This document shows positions 54,779 to 63,298 of a DNA stretch of 64,000 nt, in pieces (the first letter of the stretch is position 1; every line of letters begins with the position of its first letter). The notes under the pieces are model-generated. The model saw only the letters and a program-made list of their open reading frames with translations, was not told the origin of the DNA and did not search any database. This DNA is from Microbacterium sp. 4R-513 (GTDB lineage: Bacteria; Actinomycetota; Actinomycetes; Actinomycetales; Microbacteriaceae): positions 868,001 through 932,000 of the forward strand of contig NZ_CP049256.1 of the NCBI RefSeq assembly GCF_011046485.1. Direction: 5' to 3'. The position numbers and the translations under genes were made by a program.

Positions 54779-54832
54779 GTCTCCGTCATCAAGAACGGAG
54801 ACGGATGCCGCCGCCCGCGGGCTGCGGCATCC
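54779..54832. other. Two abutting strong hairpins upstream of ldh
   Basis: GTCTCCGT/ACGGAGAC (54779-54802, 8-bp stem, 8-nt loop) is directly followed by GGATGCCGC/GCGGCATCC (54803-54832, 9-bp stem, 12-nt loop that can itself pair). They lie between the divergent tRNA and ldh genes. Function unknown; they could insulate the two transcripts. Confidence 0.45.
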
Positions 54833-54908
54833 CTCCGCTCTCTCGACGTGGAGACGGTGCGCTCACCGGCCCTGGCATGCCGCGCGGGCCCACTGCCAGA
54901 CTGACGGC

Positions 54909-55862
54909 ATGAGCGTGATCGAGAACTCGAAGGTGACCGTCGTCGGAGCGGGAAGCGTCGGCTCGAGCGCCGCGTACGCCGCGCTTATCCGCGGGTCGGC
55001 ACGCCACGTCGCCCTCTACGACATCGCGACCGAGAAGGTCGAGGCCGAAGTGCTCGACCTCGCGCACGGCACGCAGTTCACGGGGTCGAGCGACATCATC
55101 GGGGGCAGCGACCTCTCGGTCGTCGAAGGCTCGCACGTCGTCGTCATCACGGCCGGCGCCAAGCAGAAGCCGGGTCAGACGCGCATCGAACTCGCCGGTG
55201 TCAATGCCGGCATCATCCGCTCGATGATGCCGCAGCTCCTCGAGGCTGCGCCCAACGCCGTCTACGTCATCGTGACGAACCCGTGCGACGTGCTCACGGT
55301 GCTCGCGCAGGAGGCGACGGGGCTTCCGCCCGAGCGGATCTTCGCGTCGGGCACCGTGCTCGACACCTCTCGCCTCCGCTGGCTGCTCGGGAAGCGCGCG
55401 GGCGTCTCGACGAGCAGCGTACACGCCTACATCGTCGGCGAGCACGGTGACACCGAGTTCCCCATGTGGTCGGCCGCGACGATCGGCACGGTGCCGATCC
55501 TCGAATGGAAGAACCACGGACACCCGCCGATGACGGTCGACGAGCTCGACGCGATCGCCGTCGACGTACGGGACGCCGCGTACAAGGTCATCCAGGGCAA
55601 GGGCGCGACCAACTACGCGATCGGCCTGTCGACGGCGCGGATCATCGAAGCGATCCTCAACGACGAGCACGCGGTCATGCCGGTGTCGACGGTGCTGAAC
55701 GACTTCCACGGCGTCGACGGCGTGGCGCTGTCGGTGCCGTCGATCGTCAGCGCGTCGGGTGCCATGCCGATCCGCGAGACGCGGTTCTCGCCGAGCGAGC
55801 TCGGGCTGCTGCGACGCTCGGCGGACGCCCTGCGGGACGTCGCCACGTCGCTGCGCGCCTGA
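54909..55862 (+). CDS. ldh: L-lactate dehydrogenase
   Basis: A 317-residue NAD-dependent L-lactate dehydrogenase. The cofactor loop is VVGAGSVGSSAAYAAL at residues 11-26; the catalytic His is in IVGEHGDTEFPMWS near 177; substrate Arg is in TNPCDVL and KQKPGQTRIEL contexts. Length and motifs match bacterial Ldh rather than malate dehydrogenase (Q at the pyruvate-specific QKPG position). It reduces pyruvate to L-lactate. No Shine-Dalgarno is seen and CAGACT lies 6 nt upstream, so it may also be leaderless. It is convergent with the SRPBCC gene. Confidence 0.93.
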   Translation: MSVIENSKVTVVGAGSVGSSAAYAALIRGSARHVALYDIATEKVEAEVLDLAHGTQFTGSSDIIGGSDLSVVEGSHVVVITAGAKQKPGQTRIELAGVNAGIIRSMMPQLLEAAPNAVYVIVTNPCDVLTVLAQEATGLPPERIFASGTVLDTSRLRWLLGKRAGVSTSSVHAYIVGEHGDTEFPMWSAATIGTVPILEWKNHGHPPMTVDELDAIAVDVRDAAYKVIQGKGATNYAIGLSTARIIEAILNDEHAVMPVSTVLNDFHGVDGVALSVPSIVSASGAMPIRETRFSPSELGLLRRSADALRDVATSLRA

Positions 55863-55882
55863 GCGCCGCCCGACCCGCTCCG

Positions 55883-56332
55883 TCAGCTCAGCTCGCGGGC
55901 GAGGTTCGCGAGCGACGACGCCATGCCGTGGGCATGGTCCTGCGGATCGATGCCCGTCGGCACGTCCGTGGCCTCGACGGTGACGAGGGTTCCCTCGCTG
56001 TGCCGCTCGAACGTCCACGTCATCGTCATCGTGCCGGCGAAGGCGGGATCGTCGGACGGAAAATCGATCTCCTCGACGATCCGGTGGGGGCGGCTGACTT
56101 CGACGCGACGCACCTCCGCGATGTCGGATCCCTCGGATGCCTTCCCGCCGCCTTCGGGCGGCTCGTCGTACGTGAGCACGAGCCGGTATCCGGCCTCGGC
56201 GTCGAATCGATCGAAGCGGCCGGTCATGCCCTCGGGCGGCAGCCACGCGAGCATCCTCTCCGGTTCTGTGAAGGCGACGAAGACCTCGTCAGGTGCCGCG
56301 GCGACGAGCCGAGAGGCGGAATCCACGCGCAT
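55883..56332 (-). CDS. SRPBCC (AHSA1-like) family protein
   Basis: A 149-residue START/Bet v1-like protein of the AHSA1 group: VAAAPDEVFVAFTEPERMLAWLPP at residues 10-33 and GTMTMTWTFERHSEGTLVTVEATDVPTG near 98-125. The fold binds hydrophobic ligands; the ligand is unknown. It has the leaderless element TAGGGT 6 nt upstream and is divergent from radA, whose promoter is of the same kind 50 bp away. Confidence 0.87.
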   Translation of the reverse strand: MRVDSASRLVAAAPDEVFVAFTEPERMLAWLPPEGMTGRFDRFDAEAGYRLVLTYDEPPEGGGKASEGSDIAEVRRVEVSRPHRIVEEIDFPSDDPAFAGTMTMTWTFERHSEGTLVTVEATDVPTGIDPQDHAHGMASSLANLARELS

Positions 56333-56338
56333 GGCGTC

Positions 56339-56344
56339 ACCCTA
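56339..56344 (-). promoter_or_regulatory. -10 element of a leaderless promoter (SRPBCC gene)
   Basis: TAGGGT on the minus strand ends 6 nt before the ATG at 56332, with no ribosome-binding site. Confidence 0.5.
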
Positions 56345-56378
56345 CGCCGAGCCGCGGACGGATGTCGCGACCCGCGAT

Positions 56379-56384
56379 TAGCCT
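56379..56384 (+). promoter_or_regulatory. -10 element of a leaderless promoter (radA)
   Basis: TAGCCT is followed by GAGGGG and the ATG at 56391. GAGGGG could act as a Shine-Dalgarno, but it abuts the ATG, too close for normal use. Confidence 0.5.
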
Positions 56385-56390
56385 GAGGGG

Positions 56391-57755
56391 ATGGCGACCC
56401 GAAGGCCCACGACCGCGCCCTACCGGTGCACCGAGTGCGGATGGACGACGGTCAAGTGGGTGGGCCGCTGCGGCGAGTGCCAGCAGTGGGGCACGGTCGT
56501 CGAGGCCGCCGAGCAGACCGGCATCGTCCGGTCGATCACGCCGGTCTCGCCGTCGGCCGACCGCGCGGCGCGCCCCATCACGCAGCTCACGACGAGCGAG
56601 GCGCCGCGACGCACGACGGGGGTCGGCGAGTTCGACCGCGTGCTGGGCGGCGGGCTCGTGCCGGGCGCCGCCATCCTGCTCTCCGGCGAGCCGGGTGTCG
56701 GCAAGTCGACTCTCCTCCTCGAGGTCGCGGCGCAGTCCGCGCGTGCGGGCCGCCGCGTGCTCTACGCGTCGGCCGAGGAGTCCACGGCGCAGGTGCGCCT
56801 CCGCGCCGAGCGGACCGGTGCGCTGCACGACGAGCTGTATCTCGCGAGCGAGATCGATCTCGCGACGATCCTCGGCCACGTCGACGAGGTGCGCCCCGAC
56901 CTTCTCATCGTCGACTCCGTGCAGACGGTGTCGTCGGCGATGTCCGATGGCACGGCCGGTCACCCGTCGCAGGTGCGGGAGGTGGCATCCACCCTCATCC
57001 GCATCGCGAAGGATCGCGGACTTCCCGTCGTCATCGTCGGCCACGTGACGAAGGACGGCTCGATCGCCGGTCCGCGCATCCTCGAGCACCTCGTCGACGT
57101 CGTGTGCCATTTCGAAGGCGATCGGCAGACGTCGCTGCGCTTCGTGCGCGCGCTCAAGAACCGCTTCGGGCCGACGGATGAGGTCGGATGCTTCGACATG
57201 ACCGGCGAGGGCATCGCCGAGGTGCCCGACCCCAGCGCGCTCTTCCTCGGCCGCGGCAGCCCGGAGCCCGGCACGTGCGTCGCGATCGCCCTGGAGGGTC
57301 GGCGGGCGCTGCCGGTGGAGGTGCAGGCGCTCACGATCCGCACATCGGCGCCGAACCCGCGGCGGATCGTCAACGGGGTCGACGGTGCGCGCGTGGCGAT
57401 GGTGCTCGCGGTGCTCGAGAAGAAAGCGGGCATCGTCACGAGCGACCAGGACGTCTACGTCTCGACGGTCGGCGGGGTGCGGTTCACCGAGCCCGCGGCC
57501 GACCTCGCGATCGCGATCGCGATCGCCTCCTCCGTCAGCAACCGGTCGACGCCTCGCACGCTCGCAGCGATCGGCGAGCTGAGCCTCGCGGGCGAGGTGC
57601 GGCCGGTCACGCAGGCTCCGCAGCGGCTCAGTGAGGCTGCGCGCATGGGCTACACCGTCGTGATCGACAACCGCTCGAACACTCTCCGTGGCGCTCTCGA
57701 CGACGTACGCGTCCGCGTCACGGCTGGTCCGGCCGCGGACGTCCCGGCGTTCTGA
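56391..57755 (+). CDS. radA: DNA repair protein RadA
   Basis: A 454-residue RecA-like branch-migration protein. The N-terminal zinc finger is CTECGWTTVKWVGRCGEC (four Cys, residues ~11-28). Walker A is GEPGVGKST near residues 99-107, the RadA motif KNRFG lies near 255, and the Lon-like C-terminal domain carries VSTVGGVRFTEPAADLAIAIAIASS. RadA speeds branch migration and processing of recombination intermediates, usually with RecA. Length and motifs are standard. Confidence 0.97.
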   Translation: MATRRPTTAPYRCTECGWTTVKWVGRCGECQQWGTVVEAAEQTGIVRSITPVSPSADRAARPITQLTTSEAPRRTTGVGEFDRVLGGGLVPGAAILLSGEPGVGKSTLLLEVAAQSARAGRRVLYASAEESTAQVRLRAERTGALHDELYLASEIDLATILGHVDEVRPDLLIVDSVQTVSSAMSDGTAGHPSQVREVASTLIRIAKDRGLPVVIVGHVTKDGSIAGPRILEHLVDVVCHFEGDRQTSLRFVRALKNRFGPTDEVGCFDMTGEGIAEVPDPSALFLGRGSPEPGTCVAIALEGRRALPVEVQALTIRTSAPNPRRIVNGVDGARVAMVLAVLEKKAGIVTSDQDVYVSTVGGVRFTEPAADLAIAIAIASSVSNRSTPRTLAAIGELSLAGEVRPVTQAPQRLSEAARMGYTVVIDNRSNTLRGALDDVRVRVTAGPAADVPAF

Positions 57756-57808
57756 CACGGCGCTGCCCGAGGACGGCGACGTGGCATTCCACGCTGATGC
57801 TCGCCCCC

Positions 57809-57814
57809 TACGCT
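57809..57814 (+). promoter_or_regulatory. -10 element of a leaderless promoter (glycosyltransferase)
   Basis: TACGCT ends 6 nt before the ATG at 57821, which selects this start over one eight codons upstream. Confidence 0.5.
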
Positions 57815-57820
57815 GGGGTG

Positions 57821-58501
57821 ATGCGCCCCGTCACCGTTGTCATTCCCTGGCGGCCCGCACCGTCGCGTGTGCCTGCATTCGAGTTCGTGCAGGAATGGTA
57901 CTCCCGGTTCCTTCCTGACTTCGCCCTCCGCACGATCGACACCGACGACGACATCTTCTCCCTGGCCGCGTGCCGTAACCGGGGAATCGCCTCAGCCGAT
58001 CCCGACCAGGTGGTGGTGGTCGCCGATGCCGACACCGTTCCCGAGCCGACCGCGCTGCGCGAAGCGGTCAGCGCGGCGCGCACCAGCGGCCGCGTACATC
58101 TGCCCTACACCGAGTACCGCTGGCTCGGAAGGACCGGCGACGCGCAGCTGCGCTCCGGCCTGGCCGCCGAAGAGTGCGACCACGAGCTCGTGGTCGGTGC
58201 CTGCTCGGGCGTGTACGTGACCACCCCGCGCACATGGGCGCGCCACGGCGGCCAGGATGAGCGATTCCGCGGCTGGGGGTTCGAGGACGCCGCGTGGTAC
58301 ATCGCGCACGAGACGCTGCTGGGCGCTCCCCCGGTGCGTCACGAGGGTCGCGTGTACGCGCTTCACCACCAGGGCGAGGTGCGTGCCGGCACGCAGTACG
58401 ACGCCAACGCGGCGCTCATGGAGCGCTACCGCTCCGCCGGGGGCGACGTGCTCGCGATGTCTCAGCTGGTCGCGGGCGCAGCGGTCGTCAGCAGTTCGTA
58501 G
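57821..58501 (+). CDS. GT2-like glycosyltransferase with galactosyltransferase C-terminal motif
   Basis: A 226-residue soluble GT-A enzyme. VTVVIPWRPAPSR starts the nucleotide-sugar fold, VVVADADTVPEP near residue 66 carries the DxD metal motif, and ERFRGWGFEDAAWYIA near 150 is the GWGxED motif of the beta-1,4-galactosyltransferase-type C-terminal region. Acceptor and donor are unknown. The 3' end overlaps the next gene, on the opposite strand, by 40 bp. Confidence 0.85.
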   Translation: MRPVTVVIPWRPAPSRVPAFEFVQEWYSRFLPDFALRTIDTDDDIFSLAACRNRGIASADPDQVVVVADADTVPEPTALREAVSAARTSGRVHLPYTEYRWLGRTGDAQLRSGLAAEECDHELVVGACSGVYVTTPRTWARHGGQDERFRGWGFEDAAWYIAHETLLGAPPVRHEGRVYALHHQGEVRAGTQYDANAALMERYRSAGGDVLAMSQLVAGAAVVSSS

Positions 58502-59769
58502 GCGATCGCCGGACCCGGCCGGTTGGTCTGCTCACTCGCGATCGACCGCAGCAGCGGCATGCCGGCCCGTCCCCTCACCTGGCGGAGAGCCTCGACGAGC
58601 TCGGTGACGCCGGCCGCATTCGGATCGAGAGCGCGCCCGACACCGCAGCGCTCGATCGCGGCGGCTGCGGCGAACTGATCCGTGGAGAACGGCAGCACCA
58701 GGAGCGGCACGCCCTGGCCGACGGCCTCGGTGACCGAGTTGTTGCCGCCGTGGGTGACCGCGACCTGCGCTTCCCCGAGCAGCCGCACCTGGGGCAGATA
58801 CTCGCGCACAAGCCAGTCGTCCGGGATGGGTCCGAGCTCTTCAGCCGGGCTCGCACCGGTCGCGATCGCCGCCGTCATGCCCAACTGCCTGAGGGCGTCC
58901 GCCACGCGACGAAGCACGTCGCCGCGCACCGACAAGAAGGTGCCGAAGCTGACGTAAGCGAAGTCCCCCGCGGTCGCGAGCCACTGCTCCACCTCGTCGT
59001 CGATCGGTTCCACGCGGCGCGTCGAACCGAGGAAGACGTGGGGCGGCGGCAGCATCCGTCCGTCTCCTTCTGCGAGAGCTGAAGGGTAGTTGAACATGAC
59101 GAGGTCGCCGTGCTCGCCGAACGCATGATCGGTCACGGGGGCCGATGGATCGAGCGCCTGCGCAGCGCGATTCCACTCGGACGTGAACCGCGCCGACACC
59201 TCGTCGCACAGGACGCGAAGGGCTGCGAGCTCCTCGGGTGCGGGCGAAAATGCCCGGGGCCAGAACGGCGGAAAGCCATACACCTCGCCGGAGACCGGCA
59301 GGGCGCTCGGGTGACCCAGTACGACATCCGCGTACGGCACGCCGGCCGTCCGCAAGGCCAGCCGCGCACTGAATGCCAGGTGATCGACGATGATCGCATC
59401 GGGCCGGACGGCCTCGACCGCGGCGAGCGTGCGGCGGCCCGCATCCACCGGCTCCCACATGAGATCGGTGAGGCGCTCCGTCGCCTGATAGCTGAGTGTC
59501 GGCACCATCCCGCGGCGGGTGGCGGCGAAGAATCCACGCAGCGAGTCGGACTCGTCCCGGGGCTGATCCTCCGCGCGGCTGAGACGTGGGTTGCTCCCCC
59601 GCCCGAGCGGGAGGTCGTAGCGCTCCAGGCCGAACTCGCGAACGATGGGATCGGTCGCTGGTCCCGTGGCGACCACGACCCTCTCGCCCCTGTCCCGCCA
59701 CGCGGTTGCGAGCGTCACCAGGGGGAGGAGGTGCGACGCGTAATCAGGGCTGATGACGAGGAGGGTCAC
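58462..59769 (-). CDS. UGT/MGT-type GT-B glycosyltransferase
   Basis: A 435-residue GT-B enzyme of the UDP-glycosyltransferase/macrolide-glycosyltransferase group. The donor signature is AVTHGGNNSVTEAVGQGVPLL near residues 335-355, and the N-terminal fold begins LLVISPDYASHLLPLVTLA. Such enzymes decorate small molecules, lipids or antibiotics. The GTG start overlaps the stop of the HEAT-GT gene upstream (GTGA), so both are cotranscribed. Confidence 0.85.
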   Translation of the reverse strand: MTLLVISPDYASHLLPLVTLATAWRDRGERVVVATGPATDPIVREFGLERYDLPLGRGSNPRLSRAEDQPRDESDSLRGFFAATRRGMVPTLSYQATERLTDLMWEPVDAGRRTLAAVEAVRPDAIIVDHLAFSARLALRTAGVPYADVVLGHPSALPVSGEVYGFPPFWPRAFSPAPEELAALRVLCDEVSARFTSEWNRAAQALDPSAPVTDHAFGEHGDLVMFNYPSALAEGDGRMLPPPHVFLGSTRRVEPIDDEVEQWLATAGDFAYVSFGTFLSVRGDVLRRVADALRQLGMTAAIATGASPAEELGPIPDDWLVREYLPQVRLLGEAQVAVTHGGNNSVTEAVGQGVPLLVLPFSTDQFAAAAAIERCGVGRALDPNAAGVTELVEALRQVRGRAGMPLLRSIASEQTNRPGPAIAYELLTTAAPATS

Positions 59770-61919
59770 AGCACCGCCCCAGCTGCGCGCACCAGTTCTC
59801 GCTCGTCGCTGGCCACCGCGCCGTACACGGGACCGAGGGCGGCGGCCATCGCCTGGATCGTGAAGCGCGTCCGGACCATCTCGTGCCCCGCCTCGGCGCG
59901 CGCCTCGTCCGACACCGCCGCCGCATCGAGAGCCGCGGCTACTCCGGCCTCGAGCCGACTCGGGTCCCAGGTCTCGGCGAGCACCCCCGTGACCCCGTCC
60001 TTCACGTACGTCGCGGGGCCGCCGCCGTCAGGCGCGACCACCATGAGTCCGGTCGCGATCGCCTCGAGCAGCGCGATCCCGAATTCCTCCTTGACGCTCG
60101 CGCAGACGTAGACCCCGCCTGCGCGGCTCAGACCCGGCAGCCCGAAGCGCGCCGCCGCGAGCCACAGAGCGGCCACATCGTTCGGCCGGTGGCCGGGCAG
60201 GATCAACCCCGCGCGAGCGCGGTCGGCGGCCGGAACCGCGACGGCGATCCGGTCGAGCTGCTCCCGCTCATCAAGCGACGGGCAGTCGAGATCGCCGCCG
60301 ACGATGACCAGGTTCGCACGGTCCCGCAGCGGCCCCGAGGCCCACGCCTCGGCGAGAGTCGCCATGCCCTTCACGCGGTGCATTCGCCCGAGGGTCACCA
60401 CGAGCGGCAGGTCGCGTCGTTCGACCTCCAGCTGCGAGACCAGCTCGCGCAGTTCGGCGATCGCCGGTGCCGGTGGGGCGCCGGCGGCGTGGGCGCGCGC
60501 GGCCACGATCGCATTTTCCACGACCTCGAGGTCGACGCCTTCGGCCACGATCGTGTGACGCTCGGGGTGCGAGGTGATGTCGATGCCGACGAGCTGGCTC
60601 ATGTCGCGTTGCAGTTCGGGTCGCGGGAACAGCACCGTGTGGGCCGCGTTCGAGGCGAGGCTCTGCACCAGGCGGGTGCGGAACCAGAAATGCTCCCGCA
60701 GGTCGACCTCGCCGAAGTCCTCGCGCGTCAGGGAGCCGGCGCGGTCGAGCGAGCGGATCACGGCGTGAGGGTCGGGGGCGACGGTGAACACGATCGGGAT
60801 GCCGAGCTCGCGCGCCACGTCGGCGGCCGCGAGGCTGCCGACATCCGCCATGCGCAGGTGCAGCAGATCCACGGGGCCGGCGGCGCGCAGGATACGACGG
60901 ATGCCTCGGCGCGCCGCGACGCGCAACGGCCAGGCCGCGGCCGACGGCACCGGCTCCGGGAGCAGGGGCACTCGGCCGTACACGTGCCCTGACGTCGTCG
61001 ATCCGATCTCGAGGAGGTCCTCCGCGGCCTGGGCGACCGGACCGCGCGACAGAGTGATCACACGCTCGACGCCGGTGCTCGGGTCAGCGACGAGCGCGTC
61101 ACCGAGACGCACGAGCAGCGTTGCGATCCCTCCGTTGTCGCCGGCCCCGACCGAAGCGAGCGATGGGTCGATGTCGGCGTGCAGGAACAGCTGGGCGATC
61201 GTGAGACCCCCCGCGTCGCCCCGGCGCTCGTCACGCGCCCCATCCAGGTCGATCAAGGCGAGCCGGGCGGTGTCGGCCGGGCGCCCTTGTTCGCCGGCGA
61301 GCTGCTCGAGCACGTCTCGCACCGCTGTGGCGCCTGGACGCTGCCCGAGCGCGGCGATCGCGGCGACCCGCACATCCACATGCTCGCGCTCGTCGCGCGC
61401 GGTCTCGACGAGCACCCGGGTGGCGATCGCGGGTCGCACCAGGCCCAGCGTCTCGACCAGGCGGGAACGCGCACCGCACTCTCGCGTCGAGTGGAGCGCC
61501 GTCTCGAGGCTCACGGCGAGGGCGTCGGGCGCGGCCTCCGACCACTTCTCCAGAGTCTGCTGCGCGAGCATCCCCGTGAATCCGCCGGCGGCGACCTGGC
61601 CGATGAGGCGGCCCATCGCGTCGAAGCGGGGAAGCCCCGAACCCAGGGACCACGCCGCGTGCTCGCGGATCGTGGCGCGCTCGTCCGAGAGCAGCGACAC
61701 GAGCAGGCGCGCGGCCTGCTCGTCGAACATCTCGGCGAGCGCGTGCACCGCAGCGATCGCGGCGATCTGATCGTCGCCGGTCAGCGCCGACGCCAGCACG
61801 CGGAGGGTGCGGACGCCCGGGTCCCGTCCGGCCTCGAACGCGAGGTCGTCGGCCAAGCGCATGGCCTCAACGATCCCGGGGGCGCCGCGGACCGCATCCA
61901 ACGCCGTCTGCACACCCAT
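59766..61919 (-). CDS. HEAT-repeat / GT1-type glycosyltransferase fusion
   Basis: A 717-residue protein. Residues 1-235 are HEAT-like helical repeats (AAIAAVHALAEMFDEQAARLLVSLLSDE, ATIREHAAWSLGSGLPRFD, HVDVRVAAIAALGQRPGA). Residues 240-700 are a GT-B glycosyltransferase with VVTLGRMHRVKGM near 520 and EEFGIALLEAIATGLMVVAPDGGG near 625, the E-x7-E donor motif. The HEAT part may bind a partner or membrane-bound complex. The start at 61919 gives the complete first repeat; the open frame to 62399 is spurious. It faces the pyruvyl transferase gene. Confidence 0.85.
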   Translation of the reverse strand: MGVQTALDAVRGAPGIVEAMRLADDLAFEAGRDPGVRTLRVLASALTGDDQIAAIAAVHALAEMFDEQAARLLVSLLSDERATIREHAAWSLGSGLPRFDAMGRLIGQVAAGGFTGMLAQQTLEKWSEAAPDALAVSLETALHSTRECGARSRLVETLGLVRPAIATRVLVETARDEREHVDVRVAAIAALGQRPGATAVRDVLEQLAGEQGRPADTARLALIDLDGARDERRGDAGGLTIAQLFLHADIDPSLASVGAGDNGGIATLLVRLGDALVADPSTGVERVITLSRGPVAQAAEDLLEIGSTTSGHVYGRVPLLPEPVPSAAAWPLRVAARRGIRRILRAAGPVDLLHLRMADVGSLAAADVARELGIPIVFTVAPDPHAVIRSLDRAGSLTREDFGEVDLREHFWFRTRLVQSLASNAAHTVLFPRPELQRDMSQLVGIDITSHPERHTIVAEGVDLEVVENAIVAARAHAAGAPPAPAIAELRELVSQLEVERRDLPLVVTLGRMHRVKGMATLAEAWASGPLRDRANLVIVGGDLDCPSLDEREQLDRIAVAVPAADRARAGLILPGHRPNDVAALWLAAARFGLPGLSRAGGVYVCASVKEEFGIALLEAIATGLMVVAPDGGGPATYVKDGVTGVLAETWDPSRLEAGVAAALDAAAVSDEARAEAGHEMVRTRFTIQAMAAALGPVYGAVASDERELVRAAGAVL

Positions 61920-62034
61920 GTCGGACCCCGTCTTCCGCTTGCACCGCACCGGAGGTCTCCGATCGTAGCCCGCCCGGGTGAGCGGAGGGGGTGGGCTAGC
62001 GTGAACAGGTTCGCGGTGCGGGAAGAGAGATTTG

Positions 62035-63213
62035 ATGCGGGTTGTCGCTCTGGGGGATGTCGGAGTCGTCGACGACATGATGCACATCGGCGATGAGGCG
62101 ATGTTCCACGCCGCGCGCGATGAACTCGACGCCCGCGGCGCGACGCTCACGGCGGTCTCGTCCGCGCCGGCAGAGACGGCCTCGCGGTACGACATCGAGG
62201 CCGTGCCCCGCATCCGCTTCGATGGACTCGATCGCGACGCGGCCGAGGCTCGGCTCGCCGCGGTGACCGGGTTCGCGGAAGGTCGTGACGCGCTCGCGAC
62301 CGACGACACGGCAAGGGCGGTCGTGGATGCCGTGGCCCGCGCGGACGGCGTCCTCATCGCGGGCGGCGGGAACCTCGCTTCGACCTGGCCGCTGCACATC
62401 TACGAGCGGGCGGCGCTCGCCGGCGTGGCCGCACGGCTGGGTCGGCCGGTCGTCGTCACGGGTCAGACGCTCGGACCCGATCTTCAGGGGCGAGACGTCG
62501 AACTCGTTGCGGAACTGGTGCGTTCGGCACGCCTGGTCGGGGTACGCGAGTCCGCGTCGCAGCGGCTCGCCCGAACGCTCGGAGCGCCGGCGGTCAGGCT
62601 CGGAGTGGACGATGCGTCGTTCGTCGGACCGGCCGAGCGCGACGACGCCGTCCACGACGGCGTGCTGGTGAGCCTGTCGCTCTCGCTGGGCGACGCCCCG
62701 CGAGCCGAGACGGTCGAGCGGATCGCTGCTCTCGTGGATGCCGCCGCCGACGTCGCCTCCGGACCGGTGCGCTTCCACGCCCATTTCGGTGCGCTCAGGG
62801 GTGGCGAGCCCCGCGGCGACGCCGTCCTCCACGAGGAGGTGCGCGCACGCATGCGCACTCCGTCGAGCGTCGTGCCGACAGGACACGTGCTGGGCGCGGC
62901 ATCCCTCGCCCGCTCGTCCGCGCTGCTCATCACGGGCCGCTACCACCCGGCCGTGTTCGCCGCGGCGGCGGGGGTCCCCGTCGTCGGGCTCGTCACCAAT
63001 GAGTACACCGCCGTGAAGCAGCGGGGAGCGCTCGGGCACTGGGGACAGGATGCGACCGTGCCGATCACGGCCGCCCACACGGACGGCATCCCGCGGATGC
63101 AGGACCAGTGGCGGGATCGCGAGCGCATCGCCGCCGAGGCCCGTGCGCGTGCAACCCGGCACCGCGCCGAGTCGCGAGAGTGGTGGGATGCTGTCGCCGA
63201 AGCCCTGAGCTGA
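62035..63213 (+). CDS. Polysaccharide pyruvyl transferase family protein
   Basis: A 392-residue protein of the pyruvyl transferase (CsaB/PssM-like) family. VVALGDVGVVDDMMHIGDEAMFHAARDEL opens the fold, GVLIAGGGNLASTWPLH lies near 104, and the conserved TGRYHPAVFAAAAGVPVVGL near 300-320 carries the catalytic His. Members move pyruvate from PEP to sugars in cell-wall or capsule glycans. The ATG at 62035 is preceded by GGGAAGAGAG. It is divergent from the HEAT-GT/UGT operon, so the set may build or modify one glycan. Confidence 0.85.
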   Translation: MRVVALGDVGVVDDMMHIGDEAMFHAARDELDARGATLTAVSSAPAETASRYDIEAVPRIRFDGLDRDAAEARLAAVTGFAEGRDALATDDTARAVVDAVARADGVLIAGGGNLASTWPLHIYERAALAGVAARLGRPVVVTGQTLGPDLQGRDVELVAELVRSARLVGVRESASQRLARTLGAPAVRLGVDDASFVGPAERDDAVHDGVLVSLSLSLGDAPRAETVERIAALVDAAADVASGPVRFHAHFGALRGGEPRGDAVLHEEVRARMRTPSSVVPTGHVLGAASLARSSALLITGRYHPAVFAAAAGVPVVGLVTNEYTAVKQRGALGHWGQDATVPITAAHTDGIPRMQDQWRDRERIAAEARARATRHRAESREWWDAVAEALS

Positions 63214-63298
63214 GAATCCTGCATAGGATCGACGAGGATTCACGGAGCCATCGAGAATACTCCGCTCCTGCAACACCACACACAAGGATGCGTCGCCC

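Noticed and set aside
59766-62399. A longer N-terminus for the HEAT-glycosyltransferase
   Set aside because: The extra 160 residues overlap the divergent pyruvyl transferase gene and are Ser/Ala/Arg-rich with no domain.
57821-63213. A secondary-metabolite gene cluster
   Set aside because: There are glycosyltransferases and a pyruvyl transferase but no polyketide synthase, NRPS, terpene synthase or tailoring set; a surface-glycan role is simpler.
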